Assembly (NCBI GenBank): GCA_049644865.1
Contig: JBARSV010000019.1
Location: 119,394 to 183,393 of the forward strand
Direction: 5' to 3'
DNA: 64,000 nt
From: JAPUDQ01 sp049644865
Lineage (GTDB): Bacteria; Patescibacteriota; Saccharimonadia; Saccharimonadales; Saccharimonadaceae
Position 1 is the first letter of the stretch. Every line of letters begins with the position of its first letter. This document shows, one piece after another, positions 25,459 to 33,753 of the stretch. The position numbers and the translations under genes were made by a program. The notes beneath the pieces are model-generated. The model was not told the DNA's origin. It was given only the letters and a program-made list of their open reading frames with translations, and did no database searches.

Positions 25459-26283
25459 ATGGCACAACAAAATGTAGCGACAGGTACAACAACACGACAT
25501 GGTGTCTTCAAATACATTAGCCTCTTGTTGCTCATGGTCGGCACGGTAGTGACGATACCTCTCGAGCGTAAGACCATCGGCTACGCAATTCTCAGTCTTG
25601 GAGCGCTTACAACACTAGGCGGGACGCGGGCATATTACCGCCACGCCCTACTTGTCTTTCTGTCGATTGCTATCATAGGTGCTACACCGATAAGCACGAG
25701 TATTGATCTTGCCCACATATTATCGATGGGTGCTCTGATCGGTTTGGCAGTAGTCATACCCTACGTCGTGACACGGTTTATCTATAAAGAATCTGTCATT
25801 CGCTTTCCGCTCGGTAAGCATACGTGGACGCGAGGCCATATAGGATATTTGCTCTTAGCATTGGCGCTGAGTTACCTTATATTACCTTTCTGGATGCAAT
25901 CAACGGGCGGACATCTTAATTGGTCAGTGGTTGCTGATCCATATCATTTGTTCGTGTTGTTTTTGGGTACGAATGGGCTCGGTATTTGGGATGAACTGTT
26001 CTTTATCATCACTGTCCTTGCGCTACTAAAACGACATATACCCTTTCACCAGGCAAACTTTATACAAGCCGTGCTCTTCACGTCATTTTTGTACGAGCTT
26101 GGCTTTCGTGGGTGGGCGCCGCTCGCTATCTACCCGTTTGCCGTGTTGCAGGGGTTGGTCTTTCGCCGAACCGATAATCTGACATACATCATAGCTATCC
26201 ATCTCACGATTGATTTCGTACTGTATCTTGCACTTATCAATGCCCATCACCCGCAGCTTCTTGATATATTCTTGACAAGGTAG
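25459..26283 (+). CDS. CPBP-family intramembrane protease-like protein
   Basis: 274 residues, about 8 membrane helices. The CPBP motifs are present in altered form: GIWDELFFIITVL (normally EExxxR), FTSFLYELGFRGW and IAIHLTIDF with the metal His. The change of the first Glu to Asp may matter for activity. AGAGGGCG precedes the ATG. The family includes CAAX proteases and bacteriocin-immunity proteins. It forms a tandem pair with the next gene and follows a glycosyltransferase. Confidence 0.7.
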   Translation: MAQQNVATGTTTRHGVFKYISLLLLMVGTVVTIPLERKTIGYAILSLGALTTLGGTRAYYRHALLVFLSIAIIGATPISTSIDLAHILSMGALIGLAVVIPYVVTRFIYKESVIRFPLGKHTWTRGHIGYLLLALALSYLILPFWMQSTGGHLNWSVVADPYHLFVLFLGTNGLGIWDELFFIITVLALLKRHIPFHQANFIQAVLFTSFLYELGFRGWAPLAIYPFAVLQGLVFRRTDNLTYIIAIHLTIDFVLYLALINAHHPQLLDIFLTR

Positions 26284-26291
26284 TGTTTCGT

Positions 26292-27086
26292 ATGACTTTT
26301 GCGCTCAATTCAGCAAGTAGAGAATTCCTTGCCGCAGCCATACCGCTCGCAGTAGGTTACGTTTTGGTATCTAGCGACATACAGGGTGCTATCGGCTACA
26401 CGTTGATCATGCTATCGCTCCTCGTCATCCTAGCGGCCAAGCGTTCGGGCGAACGTAACTATATGTTTTGGTTATGGCTGGGCGTGGCGATACTTTCTAT
26501 AACCCCGATAGGTACAGAAGTAAACATGTATTATTTTGTGTTCATGACCACAGGAGTACTAGCATCTGTCATTGTTCCCTACGCGCTCGCGCACCACTAC
26601 GATAAAAAAACCTTTATACATATGGGACTTGATTTTAGTCGTCGTTGGACGCGTCGTGAGGTGGGATATGTTGCCTTACCGGTTATTATGACGGCTTTTT
26701 GGCAGCCACTTTATTTTTTAACGACCAATGCACACAACAACTGGCATTTTGATACCGTATTGTCGATTGTGGTTTCATTTATCGTTATCATGATTATCGG
26801 TCTTTGGGAGGAATTTTTCTTTGTTGCACTTGTATTGACGATCGCGAAACGCTACGTGCCCTTTTGGATAGCAAATATTATACAGGCCTCGATGTTCACG
26901 AGCTTTTTGTTTCATATGGGTTTTCGCAGCTGGATTGTCCCGCTTATCATGGGCTATGCGTTGTATCAAGGCTTTGTCTTCCATGTCACGCGGAGCTTAT
27001 TGATCACGATCAGTATTCATGTCATGGTCGACCTGATCGTATTTCTGTCACTGCTTTACAGCGCTCGACCAGACTTATTTGGCTAG
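26292..27086 (+). CDS. CPBP-family intramembrane protease-like protein, second copy
   Basis: 264 residues from ATG 26292; a GTG at 26283 overlapping the previous stop (TAGTG) is an alternative start. It parallels its neighbour along its length: GLWEEFFFVALVL keeps the double Glu of CPBP motif 1, FTSFLFHMGFRSW corresponds to motif 2 and ISIHVMVDL to motif 3. The pair is a tandem duplication that has diverged. Translational coupling is likely. The stop overlaps that of the convergent CobA-like gene by 4 bp. Confidence 0.7.
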   Translation: MTFALNSASREFLAAAIPLAVGYVLVSSDIQGAIGYTLIMLSLLVILAAKRSGERNYMFWLWLGVAILSITPIGTEVNMYYFVFMTTGVLASVIVPYALAHHYDKKTFIHMGLDFSRRWTRREVGYVALPVIMTAFWQPLYFLTTNAHNNWHFDTVLSIVVSFIVIMIIGLWEEFFFVALVLTIAKRYVPFWIANIIQASMFTSFLFHMGFRSWIVPLIMGYALYQGFVFHVTRSLLITISIHVMVDLIVFLSLLYSARPDLFG

Positions 27087-27649
27087 AAATCAATCCCTCT
27101 GTTGGCCAAAAACTTGTCATCATAGTGGTGTTTGAGCTTGTGCATGTCGGTGGCGATGTCGACGTGGTCAAGTAAGTAATCAGGAAAGCCACGGCCGGTT
27201 AGGCAGAGGCTGGTTTTGTCATGTTTGCCCTTGATCAGTTTTTTGAGATCACCTTCGCGGAGCAATCCGTCATGAACGGCGTTGTTGATCTCGTCGCAGA
27301 TGACGAGTTGATAGTCACCACTCGAGGCGGCCTCCAGGGCGAAGTCGTAGGTCTTACGGGCAAATAACTTGTGCTCACGGGCAGTTGCATCTGAACTGAG
27401 ATCGCCAGCCTCAAAAAATCCCAGACCACCCTTGTAGAAATCTAACTGCGTATCAAATTCGGGCATGATACGCTGTATGAACTGGTGCTCGGACACGTCC
27501 CATACTTTGATAAACTGCACGTAGGCAACCCGCCAACCGGCGCCAAGCGCTCGCACCATCAGGCCTAAGCTCGCACTGGTCTTGCCTTTGCCTTCACCAG
27601 TGAATACGACGACCACGCTGTCTTTTTGCTTGAAATCTTCAAATGCCAT
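27083..27649 (-). CDS. cobO: Cob(I)alamin adenosyltransferase, CobA/CobO type
   Basis: 188 residues. The P-loop FTGEGKGKTSASLGL near the N-terminus and VAYVQFIKVW, followed by LVICDEINNAV (Walker B-like) and CLTGRGFPDYLLDHVD, are diagnostic of CobA/BtuR. The enzyme adenosylates cob(I)alamin to coenzyme B12. No other cobalamin gene is nearby, so salvage is the likely use. -10 TATACT is 11 nt before the ATG. It diverges from the small coiled-coil gene. Confidence 0.85.
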   Translation of the reverse strand: MAFEDFKQKDSVVVVFTGEGKGKTSASLGLMVRALGAGWRVAYVQFIKVWDVSEHQFIQRIMPEFDTQLDFYKGGLGFFEAGDLSSDATAREHKLFARKTYDFALEAASSGDYQLVICDEINNAVHDGLLREGDLKKLIKGKHDKTSLCLTGRGFPDYLLDHVDIATDMHKLKHHYDDKFLANRGIDF

Positions 27650-27700
27650 TACTGCTACCTAGTATAGTTGATGTTGATGGCCAGTGGTATACTTAAGATT

Positions 27701-27868
27701 ATGAAACAGCAAGTCTCTACTGATGATGTGATACTGAAAATGTTCGCCATGATCGAAGAAATGCGGCTTGAGATGGCAACAAAAGACGATATCGCATCAG
27801 TCCGAGAAGATATAGATAAAATTCGCACTATTCTCGACCACCATACCGACCGTGTCTCCCTGTTATAA
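27701..27868 (+). CDS. Small coiled-coil protein
   Basis: 55 residues from ATG 27701; -10 TATACT (27688-27693) ends 7 nt before it. The whole chain is an acidic amphipathic helix (MATKDDIASVREDIDKIRTIL). A related short protein is encoded at 39858 with the same ATKDDI/V block followed by heptads. Such small coiled-coil proteins are common in CPR genomes and have no known role. Confidence 0.55.
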   Translation: MKQQVSTDDVILKMFAMIEEMRLEMATKDDIASVREDIDKIRTILDHHTDRVSLL

Positions 27869-27877
27869 TATATCGGT

Positions 27878-29545
27878 ATGATTGCCGATATCACCATCAC
27901 CGAAAAGTCTTTTGGCGCGAAGAGTTTGTATAAAAACCTGCGCTTTAGTATCGGTGATGACGAAAAGATCGGTGTGATCGGGCGCAATGGTGTCGGCAAG
28001 TCGACGTTGCTTGGGATACTCTCAGGAACAGATACGGATTTCACCGGGGATATCATCTGGCGTCGCGGCGTCAGCGTGGTTTGTAGTCGCCAAGAGCACC
28101 ATGACGCGGCTCACAAGACGGTGCTCCAGTACATACTCGACGACCTGCCCGAATACGCCGAGCTCAGTCACATTATCGAGACGTACCCCGAGACTATGGG
28201 TGACGATCCTCGTACGATTAGCACATACACCGATGCCCTGCAGCGGTTTTCTGACCTCGGCTACTACAACAGCGAGCAATTGATCGTCGAAGACCTCAAA
28301 AACGTCCAAATACCCGAGACGAAAGCCCATGGGCCGCTCGGAGAGCTGAGTGGTGGCCAAAAGCGTCTGGTCGAAGTCATCAAGATCATGCATAGTCACG
28401 CTCACCTGGCACTGATCGACGAGCCGACTAACCACATGGACTATGTGGCCAAAGCTAAATTTGTCGACTGGATGAAGTCGGCGCCCGAGGCGATGCTGAT
28501 CATCACCCATGACCGCGATGTGCTCAGGGCGGTCGACCGAATCATTGAGATACGCGACGGAGAGGCACTTATATATAACGGCGATTACGACCAGTACTTA
28601 CGGCAAAATGCCATGAGTACCACTGGCGCTATGAACGAATACGAAGTCGTGCAGCGTCAGATCGCTAATCTCCGCGACAAAGTAGTGCAATTTCGCCGGT
28701 TGAAAGAAAAAGCGCGTGATCCTGACACTATCAAACAGTTCAAGCGCCGTGAACAGCAGGCAGCGGCGGAGCTAGCCGTACTCGAGAAAATCGAAAAACC
28801 GACCTTTTGGATCGACAAATCATCAGTGGAGAGTCTAGGTCTCAAAAGCGGCGCACAGTACGAGAAATTTAAAGCGAAAAACATCCGTATCCACGGCGCG
28901 CGTGAGGTCGAGGGTCATACTCGCTTGCTTGTCGATGTGCAGGGTCTTAGCCTGGGATATGGTGAACCACCTCTGTTTGAGAATATCTCGTTTCAACTGC
29001 GCGAGGGCGAGCGGATCGAGCTGCGCGGTCGCAACGGTGCTGGCAAAACCACACTCATCCGGGCGATTTTGGGGTCATTGCCATCTTCGACTAGCCATCT
29101 TCCATGCGCTGTGTTTGCTGGCGTGATCGATGTCGACAGTAAGGTGAAAATTGGTATCTACGAACAAGAGGTCGGTCGCGAGTTGTTCGACATGACACTT
29201 GGTGGGGCGATTGAGTCGATCTACTTGTCGCGGCGGCTTGCGGTCAGCGAGAGTAAGATTCGGCAACTACTGAGCGATTACCTATTTACACCAGGTGACA
29301 AGGATGTGCCGGTCGTGCAACTGAGTGGCGGCCAAAAAGCACGCTTGCAGTTGATTGCCATGATGGCGGATGCGCCGAACCTGCTGATTCTCGATGAGCC
29401 GACCAACCACCTTGACCTGCCGAGTATCGAGGAACTCGAGACCACCCTCGCCCGGTATCGCGGCGCCATCCTCTACGTCTCTCATGATAGTTATTTCCAG
29501 TCGGCGATTGGCGGCGACGTTGTGGCAATCGGAAATGCGCGCTGA
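27878..29545 (+). CDS. ABC-F family ATPase (ribosome-associated type)
   Basis: 555 residues with two ABC domains and no membrane part. First Walker A GRNGVGKST, signature LSGGQKR, Walker B ALIDEPTNHMD. Second Walker A GRNGAGKTT, signature LSGGQKAR, Walker B LILDEPTNHLD. The linker between domains (about 245-330) is charged and helical as in ABC-F factors that act in the ribosomal E site. It could be a translation factor or give antibiotic protection. -10 TATAAT (27864-27869) lies 8 nt before the ATG. Confidence 0.9.
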   Translation: MIADITITEKSFGAKSLYKNLRFSIGDDEKIGVIGRNGVGKSTLLGILSGTDTDFTGDIIWRRGVSVVCSRQEHHDAAHKTVLQYILDDLPEYAELSHIIETYPETMGDDPRTISTYTDALQRFSDLGYYNSEQLIVEDLKNVQIPETKAHGPLGELSGGQKRLVEVIKIMHSHAHLALIDEPTNHMDYVAKAKFVDWMKSAPEAMLIITHDRDVLRAVDRIIEIRDGEALIYNGDYDQYLRQNAMSTTGAMNEYEVVQRQIANLRDKVVQFRRLKEKARDPDTIKQFKRREQQAAAELAVLEKIEKPTFWIDKSSVESLGLKSGAQYEKFKAKNIRIHGAREVEGHTRLLVDVQGLSLGYGEPPLFENISFQLREGERIELRGRNGAGKTTLIRAILGSLPSSTSHLPCAVFAGVIDVDSKVKIGIYEQEVGRELFDMTLGGAIESIYLSRRLAVSESKIRQLLSDYLFTPGDKDVPVVQLSGGQKARLQLIAMMADAPNLLILDEPTNHLDLPSIEELETTLARYRGAILYVSHDSYFQSAIGGDVVAIGNAR

Positions 29546-29584
29546 TACAACCGTCGTATGACGTCTCATGCCATCTCCTTCCAA

Positions 29585-29690
29585 GCATTCAGCCCGAGCG
29601 CCATATGATCAGCTTACGCCTTGTTTGGGCTTGGCCAAGTTGGTCAACTGCTTGTCAGGAAATAGTCCAAGACGTCGGCACGACCAGGCT
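29585..29690. repeat. Dispersed repeat copy between convergent genes
   Basis: The block 29629-29660 matches 47819-47850, inside the helicase gene, at 27 of 32 positions. Read on the minus strand, both encode a P-D-x-Q-L...L-A-K peptide. A third related stretch lies near 53577-53640. Confidence 0.5.
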
Positions 29691-30464
29691 CTAGCGCGTC
29701 GGTATACTAAAGACAGTGCCATCACCGGCGACAGTGCTTGGCATCTTGCCGTCCCATTTGTCGATGGCCAGCTTGCGGAGGTAGTTGTCGCTGAGGGTTT
29801 GGGCTTGCGCGGCCTGAGCTTGGGCGTCGGTTTGCGCTGCTTCCAGGTTAAATTTGGCACGTTCTGCATTTTGTTGGGCGACCTGTTTGTCTTCGATGGC
29901 CCGAGCGAAACTGTCGGAGAATTTGAAGTTTGTGATACTGACATCGTCGACTATGATACCGTATTTGCCGAGACGGTCGCGTAATTGGTCGTAGACGTCT
30001 TTTTTGAGCACGGCGCGTTCGGTGATGAGCTCGCTGGCGTTGTATTTGGCACTAGCACCCTTAAATGTCTCGCTCAGGGCTGGAGTGATCACTTTGTCTT
30101 TGTAGAATTCACCGACTGTCTGGTGGATCTTGCTGACTTCGCCGCGGTTGAGATGGTAGTTGAGCACGACTTCGGCGGTAACATCTTGTAAATCTTTCGT
30201 CGCTGCTTGCGTGTCGGCAATTTCTTTCTGAACTTTGACATCATAAACCGAGACGTCATTGAGGCCAAATGGCAGCACGACCGCGAGGCCTTCGCCAAGC
30301 TCACGCCCAGTGACCCGTCCGTACTGGGTGACGACGCCGATTTTACCGGTGTCGATGGCGCGAAATGCGCTGGTTACACCGATCAATGCTATAAGCGCGA
30401 TGACCCCAATAACAACCCATTTTTTGTACGTTGTAGGTGGTAAGACGATCCGTTGCGTTGCCAT
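29691..30464 (-). CDS. SPFH/prohibitin-family membrane protein
   Basis: 257 residues. One N-terminal membrane helix (about 16-36) is followed by a band-7 domain (GKIGVVTQYGRVTG, VTAEVVLNYHLNRGEV, GIIVDDVSITNFKFSDSF) and a coiled-coil tail rich in Ala/Gln (AERAKFNLEAAQTDAQAQA). Prohibitin-type proteins form ring scaffolds in the membrane, often with proteases or in lipid microdomains. AGGAG 5 nt before the ATG shows it is translated from a leadered mRNA. Confidence 0.85.
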   Translation of the reverse strand: MATQRIVLPPTTYKKWVVIGVIALIALIGVTSAFRAIDTGKIGVVTQYGRVTGRELGEGLAVVLPFGLNDVSVYDVKVQKEIADTQAATKDLQDVTAEVVLNYHLNRGEVSKIHQTVGEFYKDKVITPALSETFKGASAKYNASELITERAVLKKDVYDQLRDRLGKYGIIVDDVSITNFKFSDSFARAIEDKQVAQQNAERAKFNLEAAQTDAQAQAAQAQTLSDNYLRKLAIDKWDGKMPSTVAGDGTVFSIPTR

Positions 30465-30525
30465 GAGTACTCCTGGTTAGTGGTTATGATGGTAGTATAG
30501 CAGAATGCATGTTGGGCGTAAGCTA

Positions 30526-31185
30526 TTACGGAGTCTCGTCAATATGAGGAGGAGTATTAGACAATGCTACAATGTAGCAGATAATCGGTTTAGCACTTGT
30601 GGCGAGGTATGTTAGCGAAGATTCTCGTTTTATTAGTCGATCAATAACCATGACCGCACCACATTGGGATAGGTTTTGTCCTGAGTTGTCATCTTCAGAG
30701 AGTAACTTTTGGATATGATTTTCAAGAGAAATATCCTTGGCATCACGTGCAGCACGTAAGGCTTCTTCTGCTTGCTCGGCGCGTGATATCCAAGCGTTTT
30801 TTATGGCAGCCATGACACGATGCTTGGCGGATAAATTATCTGCAAGGACGTTATTTTTCTTGAGAAGCTCTTTCATGCTCTGTGCTTTGGTGGTGATGAT
30901 GTCATGATCTGATGATGTGACGTTGAGTTGTTCAAGGACGGCCATAACGAGGTCTATTGCAGAGAATTCCGCAGTATTATCAATGTTTTCTATTGCATCT
31001 GCCATTGCATTTGCCGTGAATATGTCGATGTGACGAGTAAGCGGTTCGTATAATATCTCGGCATCGTAACCATGGGATTCTGGCTCGATTGGAAAATGAT
31101 CAGCATCGCCACGTCGACCGATATTGTCAGCAATTATTGGCGGCAGAATTGTATGTTCGGGCGGTTCTGGATTATCGACTCCCAT
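30526..31185 (-). CDS. Hypothetical protein, mostly helical
   Basis: 219 residues. -10 TATACT (31197-31192) ends 6 nt before ATG 31185 (leaderless). An acidic Pro-rich N-terminus (1-50) is followed by long helices (SMKELLKKNNVLADNLSAKH, ISRAEQAEEALRAARDAKDI). No membrane segment, no family recognised. It overlaps the upstream small zinc-ribbon gene by 14 bp, yet has its own promoter within that gene. Confidence 0.6.
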   Translation of the reverse strand: MGVDNPEPPEHTILPPIIADNIGRRGDADHFPIEPESHGYDAEILYEPLTRHIDIFTANAMADAIENIDNTAEFSAIDLVMAVLEQLNVTSSDHDIITTKAQSMKELLKKNNVLADNLSAKHRVMAAIKNAWISRAEQAEEALRAARDAKDISLENHIQKLLSEDDNSGQNLSQCGAVMVIDRLIKRESSLTYLATSAKPIICYIVALSNTPPHIDETP

Positions 31186-31396
31186 GGTCGTAGTATACAG
31201 TATCTGATTGGCGGCGCGTTAAATGATAGGTGTTGCACTCAAGACAATGATATATAGCTAGTTCGATGTCAGGGTCAGTGATGGACTTTTCATCGCGGAC
31301 CATCTCAGCATCATGACGTGTGGTATAGCAATTTTTGCCGCCACACTGGCGGGGCTTGCTCGGTCCGGTGTAACGAATTGGATGTTTTTGCGGCAT
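31172..31396 (-). CDS. Small zinc-ribbon-like protein
   Basis: 74 residues. -10 TATAGT (31408-31403) ends 6 nt before ATG 31396. Two cysteine pairs, CGGKNC near residue 18 and CLEC near residue 51, suggest a Cys4 zinc ribbon; the Arg/His-rich flanks fit nucleic-acid binding. It overlaps the 3' neighbour by 14 bp. Family not recognised. Confidence 0.6.
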   Translation of the reverse strand: MPQKHPIRYTGPSKPRQCGGKNCYTTRHDAEMVRDEKSITDPDIELAIYHCLECNTYHLTRRQSDTVYYDHGSR

Positions 31397-31419
31397 GGTA
31401 GTACTATAACAAATTAATT

Positions 31420-31474
31420 GGAAAGCCGCCGAAGGAAGGCGAGGTCGAAGATGATGAACCTTCGACGGCTTTCC
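31420..31474 (-). terminator. Hairpin after the GC-rich 103-aa gene
   Basis: GGAAAGCCG/CGGCTTTCC (31420-31428 / 31466-31474) and, inside, CGAAGG/CCTTCG, with single-nt bulges. It lies 13 bp past the stop codon of the 31487-31798 gene. Confidence 0.5.
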
Positions 31475-31486
31475 TTGCGGCGGCGA

Positions 31487-31798
31487 TTAGAAAACAGGTA
31501 TGTTGTCATCGCCTCCAGCCTGCTGCGGGGTTGGTGTGGGTTGCGCGGTGGCGTTGCGCTCGCGCCACATGCGCACGAGCGCGTCGGCGGCCGAGGCCAC
31601 GGTGACGACTGAGCCGACGACACCGGCGATCTGCTGTCCGCGCATCTCGGCGCGGCCGAGCCGCGTCGGCGGCATGGTCTCCAGGACCTTGATGCGCCGG
31701 TCGGCGCGGGCAGTCGAGCGCATCTCGCGCCTGCTGACCCGACCGAGCGAACGGATGTGTCTGAGGCTCTGACGGTGACGGAGGTATGCTCCGATCAT
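31487..31798 (-). CDS. GC-rich small membrane-associated hypothetical protein
   Basis: 103 residues. Arg-rich N-terminal half (LRHRQSLRHIRSLGRVSRRE), one weakly hydrophobic stretch (about 55-72, QQIAGVVGSVVTVASAADAL), Pro/Thr/Gln-rich tail. A weak GAGTAGGTAG ribosome site precedes ATG 31798, and a promoter (31851-31878) gives a leader of about 45 nt. It shares high GC, long leader and 3' hairpin with the genes at 8721 and 19580. Function unknown. Confidence 0.5.
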   Translation of the reverse strand: MIGAYLRHRQSLRHIRSLGRVSRREMRSTARADRRIKVLETMPPTRLGRAEMRGQQIAGVVGSVVTVASAADALVRMWRERNATAQPTPTPQQAGGDDNIPVF

Positions 31799-31850
31799 GA
31801 CTACCTACTCTCTGCTTCGTGCCCTCATGATATGAGAACGACTGAATGCG

Positions 31851-31878
31851 ATTATAGCATATTATTTGTTAATTGCAA
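31851..31878 (-). promoter_or_regulatory. Promoter of the GC-rich 103-aa gene
   Basis: -35 TTGCAA (31878-31873), 16-nt spacer, -10 TATAAT (31856-31851). It is back to back with the atp operon promoter, with the palindrome TATACTC-TT-GAGTATA (31881-31896) between them. Confidence 0.55.
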
Positions 31879-31887
31879 TATATACTC

Positions 31888-31916
31888 TTGAGTATAAGAA
31901 ATTTCTCTGTTACACT
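31888..31916 (+). promoter_or_regulatory. Promoter of the ATP synthase operon
   Basis: -35 TTGAGT (31888-31893), 17-nt spacer, -10 TACACT (31911-31916). The -35 lies in the right half of a 16-bp palindrome (31881-31896) that could be an operator. Transcription should start near 31923, just before a 19-codon open frame that leads into atpB. Confidence 0.55.
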
Positions 31917-31926
31917 AGATACAGTA

Positions 31927-31986
31927 ATGGGCAAAATGAAAATATCTTTTGTTTGTGATGGCTATGCGTCGGAGGGCGTCTCCTGA
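31927..31986 (+). CDS. Possible leader peptide coupled to atpB
   Basis: ATG 31927 opens a 19-residue frame (MGKMKISFVCDGYASEGVS) ending at TGA 31984-31986, which overlaps the atpB ATG as TGATG. Its ATG is about 4 nt from the predicted transcription start. It could load ribosomes and couple them to atpB, but atpB also has its own GGAGG, so this is speculative. Confidence 0.3.
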   Translation: MGKMKISFVCDGYASEGVS

Positions 31987-32810
31987 TGTCGTTGACGCAA
32001 TTTGCAAGTACGGGCATACCGCTCGCGGCTGAGCCGGTGTTTGATATCGCAGGCCTGCATATCACCAACTCAATGGTCTATGGCTTGCTTATGGCGGCCA
32101 TTGTACTGATGTTGTTTACGGCTGCTGCTAGGCGTAGCGAGACCAAACCGACGTCGAAATTTGCCTTTGCGGTCGAGTCTCTGATCGAATTTGTGTTGCA
32201 ACTTGGCGAAGACAACCTCGGTTCGCGTGCGAAGGCGATCAGATTTATGCCGCTACTTGGTACACTTTTTGTTTTCATACTGTTTTCGAATTTGTTCTCT
32301 CTCGTGCCTGGTGTCGGCACGGTCAATATATCGCATGGTGGCGAACCGATCCCGCTACTGCGCGCCTTTACCGCCGACCTCAATGCCACGCTCGCTATGG
32401 CGATATTGACCATCGGTACCATCCAGGTCGTGGCAATCCGTGAACTCGGTATCAAGAAACATCTGCAGCATTATTTCACGAATAAGCCGTGGAATCCGAT
32501 GAATATGTTTATCGGATTGATCGAAGTGATGGGTGAGTTTATCCGTATCATGACCCTTTCGATGCGGTTGTTTGGCGTCATCTACGCTGGTGAGGTGTTG
32601 ATACATGTCGTCGGTGCACTGGCCGGTAATTACGGCTGGGCGGCGACATTTCCGATCTATCTACTCGAAGTGTTCTTCGGCGTGATCCAAGCCTACCTCT
32701 TCATGATGCTGAGTATGGTCTACCTCGGCATTGCGACCCATACCGATGACCACGATGAATCCAGTCACTCAGATGTGCCGATAACGCAAGCGGGTGAAGT
32801 AAAAGTATAA
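31986..32810 (+). CDS. atpB: ATP synthase Fo subunit a
   Basis: 274 residues, with 5-6 membrane helices. The essential Arg lies in helix 4-5 (SMRLFGVIYAGE, Arg194), facing the c-ring. PIYLLEVFFGVIQAYLFMML is the conserved last helix pair. It forms the half-channels of the Fo motor. Start by GGAGG 9-10 nt upstream and overlap with a short leader frame. First structural gene of the operon; order a-c-b-delta-alpha-gamma-beta-epsilon as in most bacteria. Confidence 0.95.
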   Translation: MSLTQFASTGIPLAAEPVFDIAGLHITNSMVYGLLMAAIVLMLFTAAARRSETKPTSKFAFAVESLIEFVLQLGEDNLGSRAKAIRFMPLLGTLFVFILFSNLFSLVPGVGTVNISHGGEPIPLLRAFTADLNATLAMAILTIGTIQVVAIRELGIKKHLQHYFTNKPWNPMNMFIGLIEVMGEFIRIMTLSMRLFGVIYAGEVLIHVVGALAGNYGWAATFPIYLLEVFFGVIQAYLFMMLSMVYLGIATHTDDHDESSHSDVPITQAGEVKV

Positions 32811-32834
32811 GTAAATTAAAGGAGAAATTAGTAT

Positions 32835-33050
32835 ATGGAAGCAAGTCCAGAACTCATCAAAGGTCTGACCATCGCCTTCGGCGCCATCGGTCCAGCAATT
32901 GGAGTCGGTATGATCGGCGCTAGTGCTGTCAAATCAGTCGGCCGCAACCCAGAAGCACAAGGCAAGGTCCTCTCGACCGCCTTCATCATGGCCGGTCTGG
33001 TTGACGCAGTGCTGGCATTCGTCCTCTTAATCGTATTTACGACTTCTTAG
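32835..33050 (+). CDS. atpE: ATP synthase Fo subunit c
   Basis: 71 residues, two helices joined by the polar loop VGRNPEAQG. The ion-binding carboxylate is Asp57 in IMAGLVDAVLAF. No Ser/Thr follows it and helix 1 lacks the Gln of Na+ rings, so proton specificity is likely. GGAG 10 nt upstream. A structured element follows the stop, so c-subunit message could be processed or stabilised separately. Confidence 0.95.
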   Translation: MEASPELIKGLTIAFGAIGPAIGVGMIGASAVKSVGRNPEAQGKVLSTAFIMAGLVDAVLAFVLLIVFTTS

Positions 33051-33055
33051 GCGGC

Positions 33056-33168
33056 TTTTGTCGATGGCACATTTTGGCGTAAAACCTGCGATCCGCACTC
33101 ACCGTACCTCCATGTACGGCTCGTTTGCGGTTCTCGGTTTTTCATCCAAACTGCACTCATCGACAAAA
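33056..33168 (+). ncRNA. Structured RNA-like element, copy A (atpE-atpF gap)
   Basis: An 11-bp outer stem (33056-33066 / 33158-33168) encloses nested stems TTTGG/CCAAA, AAAACC/GGTTTT, CCGCA/TGCGG and a terminal hairpin CCGTAC-CTCCAT-GTACGG. Unpaired or end-of-stem blocks are GGCACATT, CTGCGAT, CTCAC, GCTCG, TCTCG and ACTGCAC. The same blocks in the same order and spacing occur in copy B after atpG, while the stems differ in sequence but still pair. It could be a cis-acting RNA (processing, stability or regulation) or a mobile structured repeat. Confidence 0.65.
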
Positions 33169-33200
33169 CCCGTTTCATTTCCGTATAACAAGGACATACA

Positions 33201-33752
33201 ATGACAGATATACTTACACAATTTGCAGCTGAGACAGCGGCTCATGGCGAGCAGGCGACGGGCGGGATCGCGGCGCTGGGGATCAATCTACAGGGATTTT
33301 TGTTCCAGCTGATTACCTTTGTGCTGGTACTGCTCTTGCTGCGCAAATACGCCTACGGCCCGTTGGTTCGTACGCTTGAGAGTCGTCGTCAAGCCGTGAT
33401 CGACAGTATTGACAATGCCCGCAAGACGGCTCATGAACTCGAAAAAGCCAACGATAAGACTGCCGAGATCATCGCGAGTGCCAAGCAAGAAGCCGCCGAT
33501 ATCGTGGCACTGGCGCACAAAGAAGCCAGCAAGCTGGCCGAGGAAACCGAGGCCAAAGCCGCTAAAAAGGCTGAGCATGTCATCGCTAGTGCGGAGGCTC
33601 GTTTGAGCCAAGATATCGAAAAATCGCGCCAGGCCCTCCGCCGTGAAATGCTCGGTCTCGTGGCTGATGCGACCGAGAAAGTGCTCCGTACCAAGATCGA
33701 CGGTGCGGCCGACAAGCAACTTATCGAGCGGGCGCTCAAGGACACAAAGTAA
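33201..33752 (+). CDS. atpF: ATP synthase Fo subunit b
   Basis: 183 residues. One membrane helix (about 31-50, FLFQLITFVLVLLLLRKYAY) is followed by a long charged helix (AEIIASAKQEAADIVALAHK) that dimerises as the peripheral stalk. Ribosome site AAGGA about 10 nt upstream. Its stop is 1 bp from the delta gene start. Confidence 0.92.
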   Translation: MTDILTQFAAETAAHGEQATGGIAALGINLQGFLFQLITFVLVLLLLRKYAYGPLVRTLESRRQAVIDSIDNARKTAHELEKANDKTAEIIASAKQEAADIVALAHKEASKLAEETEAKAAKKAEHVIASAEARLSQDIEKSRQALRREMLGLVADATEKVLRTKIDGAADKQLIERALKDTK

Positions 33753-33753
33753 T

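Noticed and set aside
29568..29984. 138-codon plus-strand frame near the prohibitin gene
   Set aside because: Mostly antisense to the prohibitin 3' half; no ribosome site.
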